Shown: positions 34,647 through 41,948 of the stretch, one piece after another
Layout: each line of letters starts with the position of its first letter
Position numbering within the stretch: position 1 is the stretch's first letter
From: an uncultured Rhodospirillaceae bacterium
GTDB lineage: Bacteria; Pseudomonadota; Alphaproteobacteria; CAAGCB01; CAG-977
Direction: 5' to 3'
Assembly: GCA_900550445.1 (NCBI GenBank)
Contig: URSF01000003.1
Coordinates: 39,731-103,730, forward strand
DNA: 64,000 nucleotides
The notes under the pieces: generated by a model
The model's input: the letters and a program-made list of their open reading frames with translations, nothing else
Databases searched by the model: none
Told to the model about the DNA's origin: nothing
Translations under genes and position numbers: made by a program

Positions 34647-35204
34647 ATGACTGCGAACGATCAGACAGATGAACAGCTTATGTATTCTATAGCCCGATCA
34701 GACGCAGCGGCGTTTCAAACGTTGTTAAACCGTTATACTCAGCGTGTTTTCAGTTTAGCCTGGCGTCTTTGCGCCGACAAGACAGAGGCGGAAGACTTAA
34801 CGCAGGAGGTCTTTTTCAAAGTATGGCGCAATGCCGGCGCATGGCAACCGCAGGCAAAACTGGAAACATGGCTGTACCGGATTTTGTACAATCTGTTTAT
34901 CGACGGCCGCCGCCGTATAAAAATACAGCCGGAGCTGTTATCCGACGACATCCGTTCCGACGGCGACACACCGGAACAATCGCTGGTAAAAAAGCGGACG
35001 GAACAGGAAATCGCAGCAGCGCTGAATTCCCTGTCCGACCGCCAGAAAGAAGCTTTGATCCTGTGTTATTATCAGGGATTAAAAGCCAAAGAAGCCGCAG
35101 AAATTCTGTCTGTTTCGCAGGGCGCTTTGGAATCTCTGCTGTTCCGCGCCAGACAAACGTTGAAAGAAAAGCTTAAAATAAAGGGAGAATCCGATGAACT
35201 TTAA
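34647..35204 (+). CDS. ECF-type RNA polymerase sigma factor
   Basis: This 185-residue group 4 sigma factor has region 2 at about 17-82 (RYTQRVFSLAWRL, EDLTQEVFFKVWRNA, LETWLYRILYNLFID) and region 4 from about 128 (LNSLSDRQKEALILCYYQGLKAKEAAEILSVSQGALESLLFRARQTL). It heads a set with a single-pass membrane protein and a periplasmic sensor-like protein, overlapping the first by 11 bases. The arrangement resembles CnrH-CnrY-CnrX, in which the next two genes are the anti-sigma and the sensor. The target genes are not known. Confidence 0.92.
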   Translation: MTANDQTDEQLMYSIARSDAAAFQTLLNRYTQRVFSLAWRLCADKTEAEDLTQEVFFKVWRNAGAWQPQAKLETWLYRILYNLFIDGRRRIKIQPELLSDDIRSDGDTPEQSLVKKRTEQEIAAALNSLSDRQKEALILCYYQGLKAKEAAEILSVSQGALESLLFRARQTLKEKLKIKGESDEL

Positions 35205-35568
35205 TTCTTTTAAAAAAATGGTTCAAACTTTCGGATCCTGCCGCGACAGGTGGGAAACGGACGATATTGACTCTGCCGCCGCCTGGACCGAATCCGCCGA
35301 AGGCGCCGGCGTAATCCGCGCGGAACGGCTGCTGGACGACAAGCTGGATCTGATTTGTCCGCCGGTCTGCAGCCACTTGGCCGACCGTCTGTACGCAACG
35401 ATCGTGAATGAAAAAACACAACGGCAGATCTTTTTGCTTCTGCGTTATTCGACATGGCTTTCCTTGCTGTTTATAATCAGCGGGTTCTGCCTGGGGTGGT
35501 ATCAGACGCATCAAGATTACGTGAATACACAAAGTTATTTTGATACAATGTTTGACATCAGTTACTGA
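35194..35568 (+). CDS. putative anti-sigma factor (single-pass membrane protein)
   Basis: This 124-residue protein has a soluble N-terminal part with a Trp/Asp-rich start and one membrane helix at about 85-102, then a short periplasmic tail. It overlaps the ECF sigma gene, so it is likely translated with it. Size, topology and position fit a membrane anti-sigma factor (as CnrY/RskA-type). No zinc-binding HxxxCxxC motif is seen, and the sequence is not similar to any anti-sigma I can name. The role is inferred from context. Confidence 0.65.
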   Translation: MNFNSFKKMVQTFGSCRDRWETDDIDSAAAWTESAEGAGVIRAERLLDDKLDLICPPVCSHLADRLYATIVNEKTQRQIFLLLRYSTWLSLLFIISGFCLGWYQTHQDYVNTQSYFDTMFDISY

Positions 35569-35594
35569 CAACACATGATTCAGGAGAAAAGAGC

Positions 35595-36365
35595 ATGAAT
35601 AAAAAATTACTGGTCATTCTGGGAATTTCGCTGGCAGTCAACTTTATTTTGATCGGCTTTGAAACCGCGAAAATAATCTATCAGCCTGCTTTTCCCGACA
35701 TTCCGCCCGAACGCCCGCAATTTATTCGTCCCGATGATTTCAGACCCGGCGGACCGGATTTTCCGGATAAAAAATTGATGCGCGAAGCTTTTAAAAACGC
35801 GGTTAAAAATCATCATCAGGAAATGAAAGACGCCCTGCGGGAAGTCAAAGAAACATTAAAAACCGAACCGTTTGACACGGAAAAGTTCAAAGCCGCCGTC
35901 CAAAAAGCAACGGCTGTGCGCAGTACGATTGATACGGCCGTTCAGGAAAACATGACAGACATGCTGTCAAAAATGACGCCGGAGGAACGCCGACGCTTTG
36001 CAGATCACTTTTCACAAAAAGGACGTCCTGATTTTCAGCGCCGCCAAAAACGACCTGACCGTTTTGCCCCCGGACATCATCGGCCTGCGCACCGCAGAAA
36101 TGATTTTCGTCCCAACAAAGGCGGAATTCCGTTTGTACCGCCCTGCGCACGGGAAAACATTCCGTGTACCGTTCCGTGCTGCGGCGCCGCGGTGTGGCAT
36201 CGCCCGTGCGTCCGAGAATTTAACCGGCATAACGGTCCGTGCCTGCCATGTGAACGGACGGAAAAAAATATTAACGGCAGACCTGAAAAGGTTAAAAAAG
36301 ACGCCGCGGGAAAAGTGCGTGAAATGAAACGCCTTCAACCGGCAAAAATTCAGCCGGCCGAATAA
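35595..36365 (+). CDS. periplasmic CnrX/ZraP-like sensor with a His/Cys-rich tail
   Basis: This 256-residue protein starts with one hydrophobic signal anchor (3-22). A helical domain (about 59-145) resembles periplasmic metal sensors of the CnrX/ZraP/CpxP type (HHQEMKDALREVKETLKTEPFDTEKFKAAV, MTPEERRRFADHF). From about 150 the sequence is Arg/His rich and then carries seven Cys between 184 and 219, and His at 161, 162, 166, 202 and 212. The tail could bind metal. The usual domain would end near 145, so a frameshift near 36010 remains possible; another frame is also open there. A long-loop hairpin follows the gene. Confidence 0.65.
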   Translation: MNKKLLVILGISLAVNFILIGFETAKIIYQPAFPDIPPERPQFIRPDDFRPGGPDFPDKKLMREAFKNAVKNHHQEMKDALREVKETLKTEPFDTEKFKAAVQKATAVRSTIDTAVQENMTDMLSKMTPEERRRFADHFSQKGRPDFQRRQKRPDRFAPGHHRPAHRRNDFRPNKGGIPFVPPCARENIPCTVPCCGAAVWHRPCVREFNRHNGPCLPCERTEKNINGRPEKVKKDAAGKVREMKRLQPAKIQPAE

Positions 36366-36377
36366 GCCGCGCCGACA

Positions 36378-36449
36378 GGCATGCTTTCCATAAAACAACG
36401 TTTCCCTCCTCTACTCATGATCGTTTTTGGAAAGCATGCCGATTTTTTT
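36378..36449 (+). terminator. long-loop hairpin terminator after the sensor gene
   Basis: The 13-bp perfect arms GGCATGCTTTCCA (36378-36390) and TGGAAAGCATGCC (36428-36440) enclose a 37-base loop and are followed by GATTTTTTTA. This is an unusual loop length for a terminator, but the T run supports the function. Confidence 0.6.
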
Positions 36450-36777
36450 AATCAGATTTGCGCACGACGCCCCTTTTTGCGATTCCGGGAAAAAACAAAA
36501 CAACTTTTACGCGTTTCGTTTTTAAAAACTGAATCATAAGGTTTATTTTACCATTTGTTCTTTATTCGTTCTTTTTTCGTCTGAATTTTTTTTGCGACTC
36601 GTTGATTTTTATCAAGATTCAAAAAACCCTTATTTTGCAAGGGCTCCGAGTCGTTTCGAGTCGTCGGCGGAGTCGTTTCTGCAACTTTTTTTATAACAAA
36701 TATCATTTTTTACTGGATTTGCAGATTCCCCCCTATATATAGTGAAAAAAGTCATTTTTTACATTAAGGATTCCATT
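36450..36777. repeat. AT-rich intergenic stretch with GAGTCGT iteron-like repeats
   Basis: No gene is visible. Three copies of GAGTCGT occur at 36648-36654, 36658-36664 and 36670-36676, with an imperfect inverted copy (GCGACTC) near 36594. The stretch lies upstream of the RHH protein at 36778, so these could be its binding sites. Confidence 0.45.
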
Positions 36778-36999
36778 ATGGGAACAACCCCTGCAAACAA
36801 TAAAGTGATCCCTCTTGTGCTGGACGAATCGCTTTATCAACTGATTGAAACACAAGCACATTTGGCCGGAAAAACCCTGGAAAGCTTTATTCTGAACAGA
36901 CTGCACGATTCTATTGAAGCCTGGACGGATTATTGTTCTGCCGTTTCCATGCTGAATAACGAAGAACAGGAACATTTTCATTTGCGCGTCGTTGATTAA
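36778..36999 (+). CDS. orphan ribbon-helix-helix-like protein
   Basis: This 73-residue protein has the pattern of an RHH DNA-binding fold: a short beta strand (NKVIPLVLD) and then two helices (SLYQLIETQAHLAGKTLESFILNRLHDSIEAW). RHH proteins of this size are often antitoxins or repressors, but no toxin gene follows; the next feature is a terminator. The ATG at 36778 has AAGGA seven bases upstream. An in-frame GTG 36 bases earlier is less likely. The upstream GAGTCGT repeats may be its operators. Confidence 0.65.
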   Translation: MGTTPANNKVIPLVLDESLYQLIETQAHLAGKTLESFILNRLHDSIEAWTDYCSAVSMLNNEEQEHFHLRVVD

Positions 37000-37018
37000 C
37001 GGCGTTTGTTTTTCATTA

Positions 37019-37047
37019 AAAATCCCCGCCCGACGGGGATTTTTTTA
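37019..37047 (+). terminator. terminator of the RHH gene
   Basis: The stem AATCCCCG / CGGGGATT is followed by TTTTTTA, 20 bases after the stop codon at 36999. Confidence 0.8.
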
Positions 37048-37124
37048 TATCCGCCGACGCCTTTGTTTCAGAGCGTTTATAATGATTTGCCCGCTGAACA
37101 AAAACACACCGGAATGATTTTTTC

Positions 37125-37153
37125 TTGACACCTGTTTTTTTGCGTGACATAAA
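37125..37153 (+). promoter_or_regulatory. putative sigma-70 promoter of the methyltransferase-transketolase operon
   Basis: TTGACA (37125-37130), a 17-base spacer and CATAAA (37148-37153) lie 40 bases upstream of the ATG at 37193. The -35 box is a full consensus match; the -10 box is weak. Confidence 0.5.
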
Positions 37154-37192
37154 AAGTTTGACTCATAAAACTTTTTTTTACGGAATAGAAAA

Positions 37193-37867
37193 ATGACGCA
37201 AATTGACACATGGGCAAAAATTCAGAATGAAGAAGACGTTATGAACGATCATCATGCTCCGTTTTGGCGTGCAATGATCCGGCAAATGACAGAATCTGAT
37301 ATTCATAACAGCTCTATTCTGGATTTCGGCTGCAATCAAGGCGGTTTTTTACGAACTCTGTTCAGAATTAAACCGTTTAAAAAAGGGCTCGGCGTCGATT
37401 TGGCGGTTAAGTCTTTGGAAACAGCAAAAAACCTGAAAGGTAATATGCCTTTGCAATATGAAACGCCGGATATTCTGGAAAAAATGGACGCACAATTCAA
37501 CATCGCGTTCAGTCATGACGTCATTTACCTGTTGCCCGATCTGGAAGAACACGCCGCCACGATCAGCCGGGTTTTAAAAACGAACGGCGTTTATTATGCG
37601 GCGACCGGTTGTTATGCCGAAATGCCGTTGTGGCCCATATGGAAAAAAGAAGTTGAAAGCTATTCAAACGTCCCTTTGCCGGATTATTCAATTAACGACT
37701 TTGCCAAAGCGTTTTGGAATGCCGGTTTTGACGTCGCCATTCAAAAATGTATTCCGGAAGGTTTTATCACCTGTTGGGAAGGACGGGAAACTTATTTCCC
37801 GCAAGTCACTGATTTCCTGAAATACTACGACTACAAAATTATTTTCCGTTTTTCAAAAAAGGACTGA
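37193..37867 (+). CDS. SAM-dependent methyltransferase
   Basis: This class I methyltransferase has 224 residues. The SAM-binding motif I reads SILDFGCNQGGFLRTLF at about 43-59, followed by GLGVDLAVKSL and FNIAFSHDVIYLLPDLEEH. It resembles methyltransferases of the type-11/type-12 groups. It is the first gene of an operon that continues with a small ORF, an esterase, a split transketolase, an unknown protein and RidA. The substrate cannot be told from sequence. Confidence 0.85.
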   Translation: MTQIDTWAKIQNEEDVMNDHHAPFWRAMIRQMTESDIHNSSILDFGCNQGGFLRTLFRIKPFKKGLGVDLAVKSLETAKNLKGNMPLQYETPDILEKMDAQFNIAFSHDVIYLLPDLEEHAATISRVLKTNGVYYAATGCYAEMPLWPIWKKEVESYSNVPLPDYSINDFAKAFWNAGFDVAIQKCIPEGFITCWEGRETYFPQVTDFLKYYDYKIIFRFSKKD

Positions 37868-37872
37868 CGGCC

Positions 37873-37998
37873 ATGAATTTTCCAGAAGGACAAGAAGTTC
37901 CCCATATTCCCGACAATACGCAACCCTGCCGGCAATCTGCGGAATATATGGAAAAACTGGCAAAGAAAAAAGAGGCGGAAAATGATCAAAACGCCTGA
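37873..37998 (+). CDS. possible small protein, 41 aa, between methyltransferase and esterase
   Basis: An ATG follows the methyltransferase stop by five bases, with AAGGA upstream. The ORF runs for 41 residues (MNFPEGQEVPHIPDN..., then a Lys/Glu-rich helix) and overlaps the esterase start by 17 bases. It fills the only gap in an otherwise gap-free operon, which supports translation. It is acidic/basic mixed and without known motif. It could also be only a spacer. Confidence 0.4.
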   Translation: MNFPEGQEVPHIPDNTQPCRQSAEYMEKLAKKKEAENDQNA

Positions 37999-38782
37999 AC
38001 TGAAAAACTGGAAATATTATCTCAGCAATCCTGACAGAAAACCGGCCTGCCTGGTATTAATGCTGCACGGCTGCGGCGGAAACGCGGACGATATTTTAAG
38101 CTTTGCCTCTCTTTTACAAAAAAACACGGGCAATCAAAGCTTTGTTGCCGTCGCGCCGGACGCCTTCCTGCCTTCGGTTGAAAAAGCAAACGGCTACCAA
38201 TGGTTTGATATTGAAAACAACTATGCGAAAACTCTGTTTGCTTCTCCGTACGACCGACTGTCAGAAAATGAAAAAAAAATGTTTACAAATATGGCGGACG
38301 GAGAACAAGGCATTAAAAGCGCGTCAAAAACACTGAACGCTTTTTTGGACTTCTGTCAGAAAAAATTCGACCTGGACGATTCACGAACGGTTATATTCGG
38401 TTATTCTCAAGGAGCCATGCAGGCGCTGGATATGAGCATCACGCGCGCAACGCCGGTACGCAAAGTCATTGCCCTTTCAGGCAGCTTGATCCCGCCGAAT
38501 AAAGAACAAATCAAAAAACGTATTGTTTCCCGGCCGGACATTCTGTTGCTTCACGGAACAAAAGATAACGTCATTAACTTTAATGCCGCACGACAAACGG
38601 AAAGTATCCTGAAAGAAAGCGGATTTAACGTTCGGTTATGCGCACAAAACGGCATGGGACACGGACGCGGCGAAGAATCGGCTGTTTTTTGGGCAAAAGC
38701 CGCCTGGCATACGGCAACGCCGGTAAAACAACAAATTCCGGCGCCGGTTAACAGATTTTTCAAAGAAAGAACCGGACGATGA
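37982..38782 (+). CDS. phospholipase/carboxylesterase-type alpha/beta hydrolase
   Basis: This alpha/beta hydrolase has 266 residues. The oxyanion region LVLMLHGCGGNADDI is near 20, the nucleophile elbow GYSQGAMQAL has Ser in G-Y-S-Q-G, and the catalytic Asp and His are in LLHGTKDNVI and GMGHGRG. It belongs to the PF02230-like group. There is no signal peptide. The gene is coupled to the transketolase N subunit by an ATGA overlap at its stop. Confidence 0.85.
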   Translation: MIKTPELKNWKYYLSNPDRKPACLVLMLHGCGGNADDILSFASLLQKNTGNQSFVAVAPDAFLPSVEKANGYQWFDIENNYAKTLFASPYDRLSENEKKMFTNMADGEQGIKSASKTLNAFLDFCQKKFDLDDSRTVIFGYSQGAMQALDMSITRATPVRKVIALSGSLIPPNKEQIKKRIVSRPDILLLHGTKDNVINFNAARQTESILKESGFNVRLCAQNGMGHGRGEESAVFWAKAAWHTATPVKQQIPAPVNRFFKERTGR

Positions 38783-39714
38783 GTATACAACTGGATTGGT
38801 CACCGTATACAAAAACGACAAAGACCGGCATAACCTTTGTCGAGGAACGCGAAAAAGCCCGTTTAAACAATATCGCCGCGCAAATGCGGCTGAATGTCAT
38901 GAAAACAATGATAAACGCTGATTACGGACACCCGGCGTCCTGTCTGGGTTTATGCGACTTATTCACGGCGTTGTATTTCGGCGGACTGATGAAATATTCT
39001 CCTTCAAACCCGTTTTGGCCTGATCGTGACCGTCTTGTCGTTTCCTGCGGCCATATTTCCGCTCTGATGTACACGGCACTGTCCATGGCCGGATATTTTC
39101 CCGCCGGACGTCTGGACGGATATGCGCGCGCCGGCGGACTGCCCGGCCACCCGCATCGCAGCGTCGGCGAAGGAATTGAAAATTCCTCCGGTTCCCTGGG
39201 ACAGGGATACGGCGTCGGAACAGGTATGGCTCTAGCTTTAAAGAAAACGGGGCAACACGTGTTTTTGATTACGTCCGACGGTGAACAACAGGAAGGGCAA
39301 ATATGGGAAGCCTGCCAAGTGGCCGTCAAATACCGTCTAACCAATCTGACCGTTTTTATTGACGAAAACGGTATTCAAAATTCCGGAAGAACGGCAGACG
39401 TCATGCCTTCGGGCGATCTGGCAAAAAAATATGCCGCCTTCGGTTTCAGGACAATAACGCTTCACCCCCTTACAGCATTTGACATCGTTCAAGCGGTCCG
39501 GAGCAGCCGAGCTGACAGACCGGTGGCCGTCATTTTAAAAACGGTTCCCGGAAAAGGCGTTTCCTTTATGGAAAACAACCCGGATTGGCATGATGACATT
39601 CCGTCGGGCGATTTGAAAAAACAAGCATTGGAAGAACTGAACAAACAAAAACAACGCTCAGACGCCTGGCAGAATTTTTTAAACAAAATGGAACTAAGAC
39701 AATGCCAACGATGA
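38779..39714 (+). CDS. transketolase-like N-terminal subunit
   Basis: This is the pyrimidine-partner half of a split transketolase (311 residues). Markers are ADYGHPASCLGLCDLFTALYF, the GEGIENSSGSLGQGYGVGTGMAL block and the TPP-binding motif SDGEQQEGQIWEACQVAVKYRLTNLTVFIDENGIQ. With the next gene it would use thiamine diphosphate to transfer C2 units between sugars. The ATG overlaps the esterase stop (ATGA). Such split pairs are known in archaea and in biosynthetic clusters as well as in ordinary bacteria, so the acceptor is uncertain. Confidence 0.88.
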   Translation: MSIQLDWSPYTKTTKTGITFVEEREKARLNNIAAQMRLNVMKTMINADYGHPASCLGLCDLFTALYFGGLMKYSPSNPFWPDRDRLVVSCGHISALMYTALSMAGYFPAGRLDGYARAGGLPGHPHRSVGEGIENSSGSLGQGYGVGTGMALALKKTGQHVFLITSDGEQQEGQIWEACQVAVKYRLTNLTVFIDENGIQNSGRTADVMPSGDLAKKYAAFGFRTITLHPLTAFDIVQAVRSSRADRPVAVILKTVPGKGVSFMENNPDWHDDIPSGDLKKQALEELNKQKQRSDAWQNFLNKMELRQCQR

Positions 39715-40622
39715 TGCAGGTCTTTGCCGAAGAATTACAAAAAGCCGGACGTCAAAATCCGAATATTGTCGCCTTGTCCGCAGACGTCAGCGGTTCGACG
39801 GGATTAAAGTTATTTGCGCAGGAGTTTCCCGACAGATACTATGAAATGGGTGTTTGCGAACAAAATATGATCAGCGTCGCGGCCGGGCTGGCGCTGGAAG
39901 GAAAAACCGCCGTGACGTCCAGTTACGCCTGCTTCAGTCCGGGTCGCAGCTGGGAACAGATCCGCAATACGGTTTGTCTGGAAAAAGCTGATGTAAAAAT
40001 TATCGGCGCACATATCGGCGTCGGTTCGGGACGAAACGGCGCGACGCATCAATCCTTTGAAGACATCGCTTTGATGAGCTGTCTGCCGAACATGACGATT
40101 TTCGGCCCGGCGACGGAAAGCGAAGTTCGCCTGTGTGCACGAGAAATTTTAAACAATCGCCGCCCGTCTTATCTGCGCCTGTCCGCACGCCTCTGCCCCG
40201 AACCGGAAGGATACCGGCCGAATATTCACGGGCTGTCTTTGCTGCGCTCCGGAACCGATTTTGCGATCGTCGGCACGGGCGGTTTGCTGGAAAAGGCCGT
40301 ATATGCCGCAGAACTGTTTGAACAAAAAAAAGAATTGTCCGCCGGCGTTTTCAGTTTGGCCTGTCTGTCTCCTTTGAACAAAAACAGCCTGGCCTCTCTG
40401 CGCCGTTTCAAGGCCGTTTTATGTATTGAAGAGCACCAAATCAACGGCGGATTATCGTCTCTGCTGGCGCCTTTATTTGCGGCAGATCTGTCTCTGCCGC
40501 CGTTTGAACGCATGGGAGTCAATCGGAAATTCGGCGAGTCCATGGACACACGGGATCTGTATGATTTTCTGGAATTGTCCGAACAGGATATTTTCAACAA
40601 ACTTAATCAGTTAGCCGCATGA
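39702..40622 (+). CDS. transketolase-like C-terminal subunit
   Basis: This is the second half of the split transketolase, 306 residues. The catalytic Glu is in YYEMGVCEQNMISVAAGLALEG near 42-63, and GSGRNGATHQSFEDIALM follows. The C-terminal domain (GTGGLLEKAVYAAELF, CIEEHQINGGLSSLL) is transketolase-like. It overlaps the N subunit by 13 bases and the unknown gene by ATGA, so translation should be coupled. Confidence 0.88.
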   Translation: MPTMMQVFAEELQKAGRQNPNIVALSADVSGSTGLKLFAQEFPDRYYEMGVCEQNMISVAAGLALEGKTAVTSSYACFSPGRSWEQIRNTVCLEKADVKIIGAHIGVGSGRNGATHQSFEDIALMSCLPNMTIFGPATESEVRLCAREILNNRRPSYLRLSARLCPEPEGYRPNIHGLSLLRSGTDFAIVGTGGLLEKAVYAAELFEQKKELSAGVFSLACLSPLNKNSLASLRRFKAVLCIEEHQINGGLSSLLAPLFAADLSLPPFERMGVNRKFGESMDTRDLYDFLELSEQDIFNKLNQLAA

Positions 40623-41476
40623 ATGAATTACAGGAAAATCTCTATCGTCTGATCACACGCAAAAGCTTTCGCAGGTGGGCTTTGCCTGCCGATGCGCCGG
40701 ATCGGATCAAAATAGCTGTCAACATTTGCACAGCAGCGAAAAAACCGTTAAATTTTGTATTTGAATTTGGCGGATATAAATTATGGCGCCTGCCTTCCGC
40801 GCCGTATCCGGATCAGGCGGAAACCTATATGCTGCATCATTATGCCGCCTATCTTGAACCGATTGCCGAACTGTATGAACCGGGAGTTCATTTGTACTTT
40901 GCTTCGGACGACTGTGTTGTCGAACGTATGAATAATATTAAAGCGCAGGCCATGGAAATTTACGCCGAAGCTTTTCGGAAATGTCTGGATCAAATTAAAC
41001 CGGAACTGCCCGAAAATTTAAAAATGTCTTATATCCGTTTGGCAGAGCTTTATCCGTCGCGCCGGGAATTGGAAGACGAATTGAAAATCACTTTTGCCGA
41101 TAATATGAAAAAATTTGAAACATGGGCAGCCGAAAAAAAAGAACGTATGATCGGTCGGGCTGTTTTAAACTTTTGCAAATCGGGACCTTTGGCCGCACAA
41201 GACCTGTCCGGAATAACACAGGCGGAATACGACCGCCGCCTGATTGAAGGAGCCGTTTATCACGATGCGTTTGAAGACTGTTCCAGACGTCGCGAATTTG
41301 TTTTGGGGAAGGACAAGATTTTGTTGTTCTGCACACCAATTCCGCAGGCCGTTGCCATCGGAACGACAAAAGCTTCCGTTACAAAATTCTGGACGGGCGT
41401 CGGTGTGTTTGAAAACGGACTGGAAAAAGTTTTATCCCCTTCCGCCTGGATTAAAAGACAGGAAATAAACAAATGA
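40619..41476 (+). CDS. conserved-looking protein of unknown function, 285 aa
   Basis: No family could be named with confidence. The protein is soluble and contains a striking block FVFEFGGYKLWRLPSAPYPDQAE at about 43-65, then LYEPGVHLYFASDDCVVERMNN. These aromatic and Pro-rich blocks look like active-site or ligand-binding segments. A helical region with Lys/Glu-rich repeats follows, and a C-terminal region with IGTTKASVTKFWTGVG. ATGA overlaps on both sides (transketolase and RidA) make it an integral part of the operon. Confidence 0.7.
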   Translation: MNELQENLYRLITRKSFRRWALPADAPDRIKIAVNICTAAKKPLNFVFEFGGYKLWRLPSAPYPDQAETYMLHHYAAYLEPIAELYEPGVHLYFASDDCVVERMNNIKAQAMEIYAEAFRKCLDQIKPELPENLKMSYIRLAELYPSRRELEDELKITFADNMKKFETWAAEKKERMIGRAVLNFCKSGPLAAQDLSGITQAEYDRRLIEGAVYHDAFEDCSRRREFVLGKDKILLFCTPIPQAVAIGTTKASVTKFWTGVGVFENGLEKVLSPSAWIKRQEINK

Positions 41477-41856
41477 AAAAAATTATTTCGGCTCCCGCAC
41501 GTCCCGCAGCGCATTACAACAACGCCATAACTGCCGGCGGAAAGCTGCTGTTTATCGCAACCCAACCTTCCATTGACTGGGAAACGGGGAAATTTTTGGA
41601 CGGTGATATCTTTTTTCAAACGCGCCGGGCGCTGGAAAATGTTGTTTATTTTTTAAACAAAGAAAACGCAACGCTGGACAACGTTGTTAAAATCGGAATT
41701 TTTCTGGCAGACATTAATGATTTTGACGCAATGAACCAAGTTTATAATACTTTTTTTCAGAATCCCGCGACAGCTCCCGTGCGTTTTACTTTGCAAACTC
41801 CTTTTCCGGATAAGCGGATCAAAGTTGAATTTGAAGCTATTGCCGTTTTATCTTAA
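41473..41856 (+). CDS. RidA/YjgF-family protein
   Basis: This 127-residue RidA-type protein may hydrolyse reactive enamine/imine intermediates. AAHYNNAITAGGKLLFIATQPS and the conserved Arg in APVRFTLQTPFPDKRIKVEFEAIAVL are present. It overlaps the previous gene by ATGA and closes the operon. RidA in a biosynthetic-looking operon fits the handling of imine intermediates made by neighbouring enzymes, but this is inference. Confidence 0.85.
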   Translation: MKKIISAPARPAAHYNNAITAGGKLLFIATQPSIDWETGKFLDGDIFFQTRRALENVVYFLNKENATLDNVVKIGIFLADINDFDAMNQVYNTFFQNPATAPVRFTLQTPFPDKRIKVEFEAIAVLS

Positions 41857-41874
41857 AAAAACAAAAAAAAACGC

Positions 41875-41903
41875 TTGACTTAAAGCCAGCTTTAAGAATT
41901 AGC
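41875..41903 (+). promoter_or_regulatory. putative promoter with overlapping palindromic operator before the DXS-like gene
   Basis: TTGACT lies at 41875-41880, with a poor -10 (ATTAGC or TAAGAAT) about 15-17 bases on. A perfect palindrome CTTAAAGC-CA-GCTTTAAG (41879-41896) overlaps the -35 and the spacer, as expected for a repressor site. Confidence 0.5.
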
Positions 41904-41948
41904 CTGATTGCAATTCACCTGATTTAACCAAAAACAAAGGAGAAAATT

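Noticed and set aside
35998..36327. Alternative +1 frame across the sensor tail
   Set aside because: It has a reasonable codon pattern but no start with a ribosome binding site and lies inside the open frame of the sensor gene. A frameshift is mentioned there as an alternative.
36778..36999. Type II toxin-antitoxin pair
   Set aside because: An RHH antitoxin-like gene is present, but no toxin ORF follows before the terminator.
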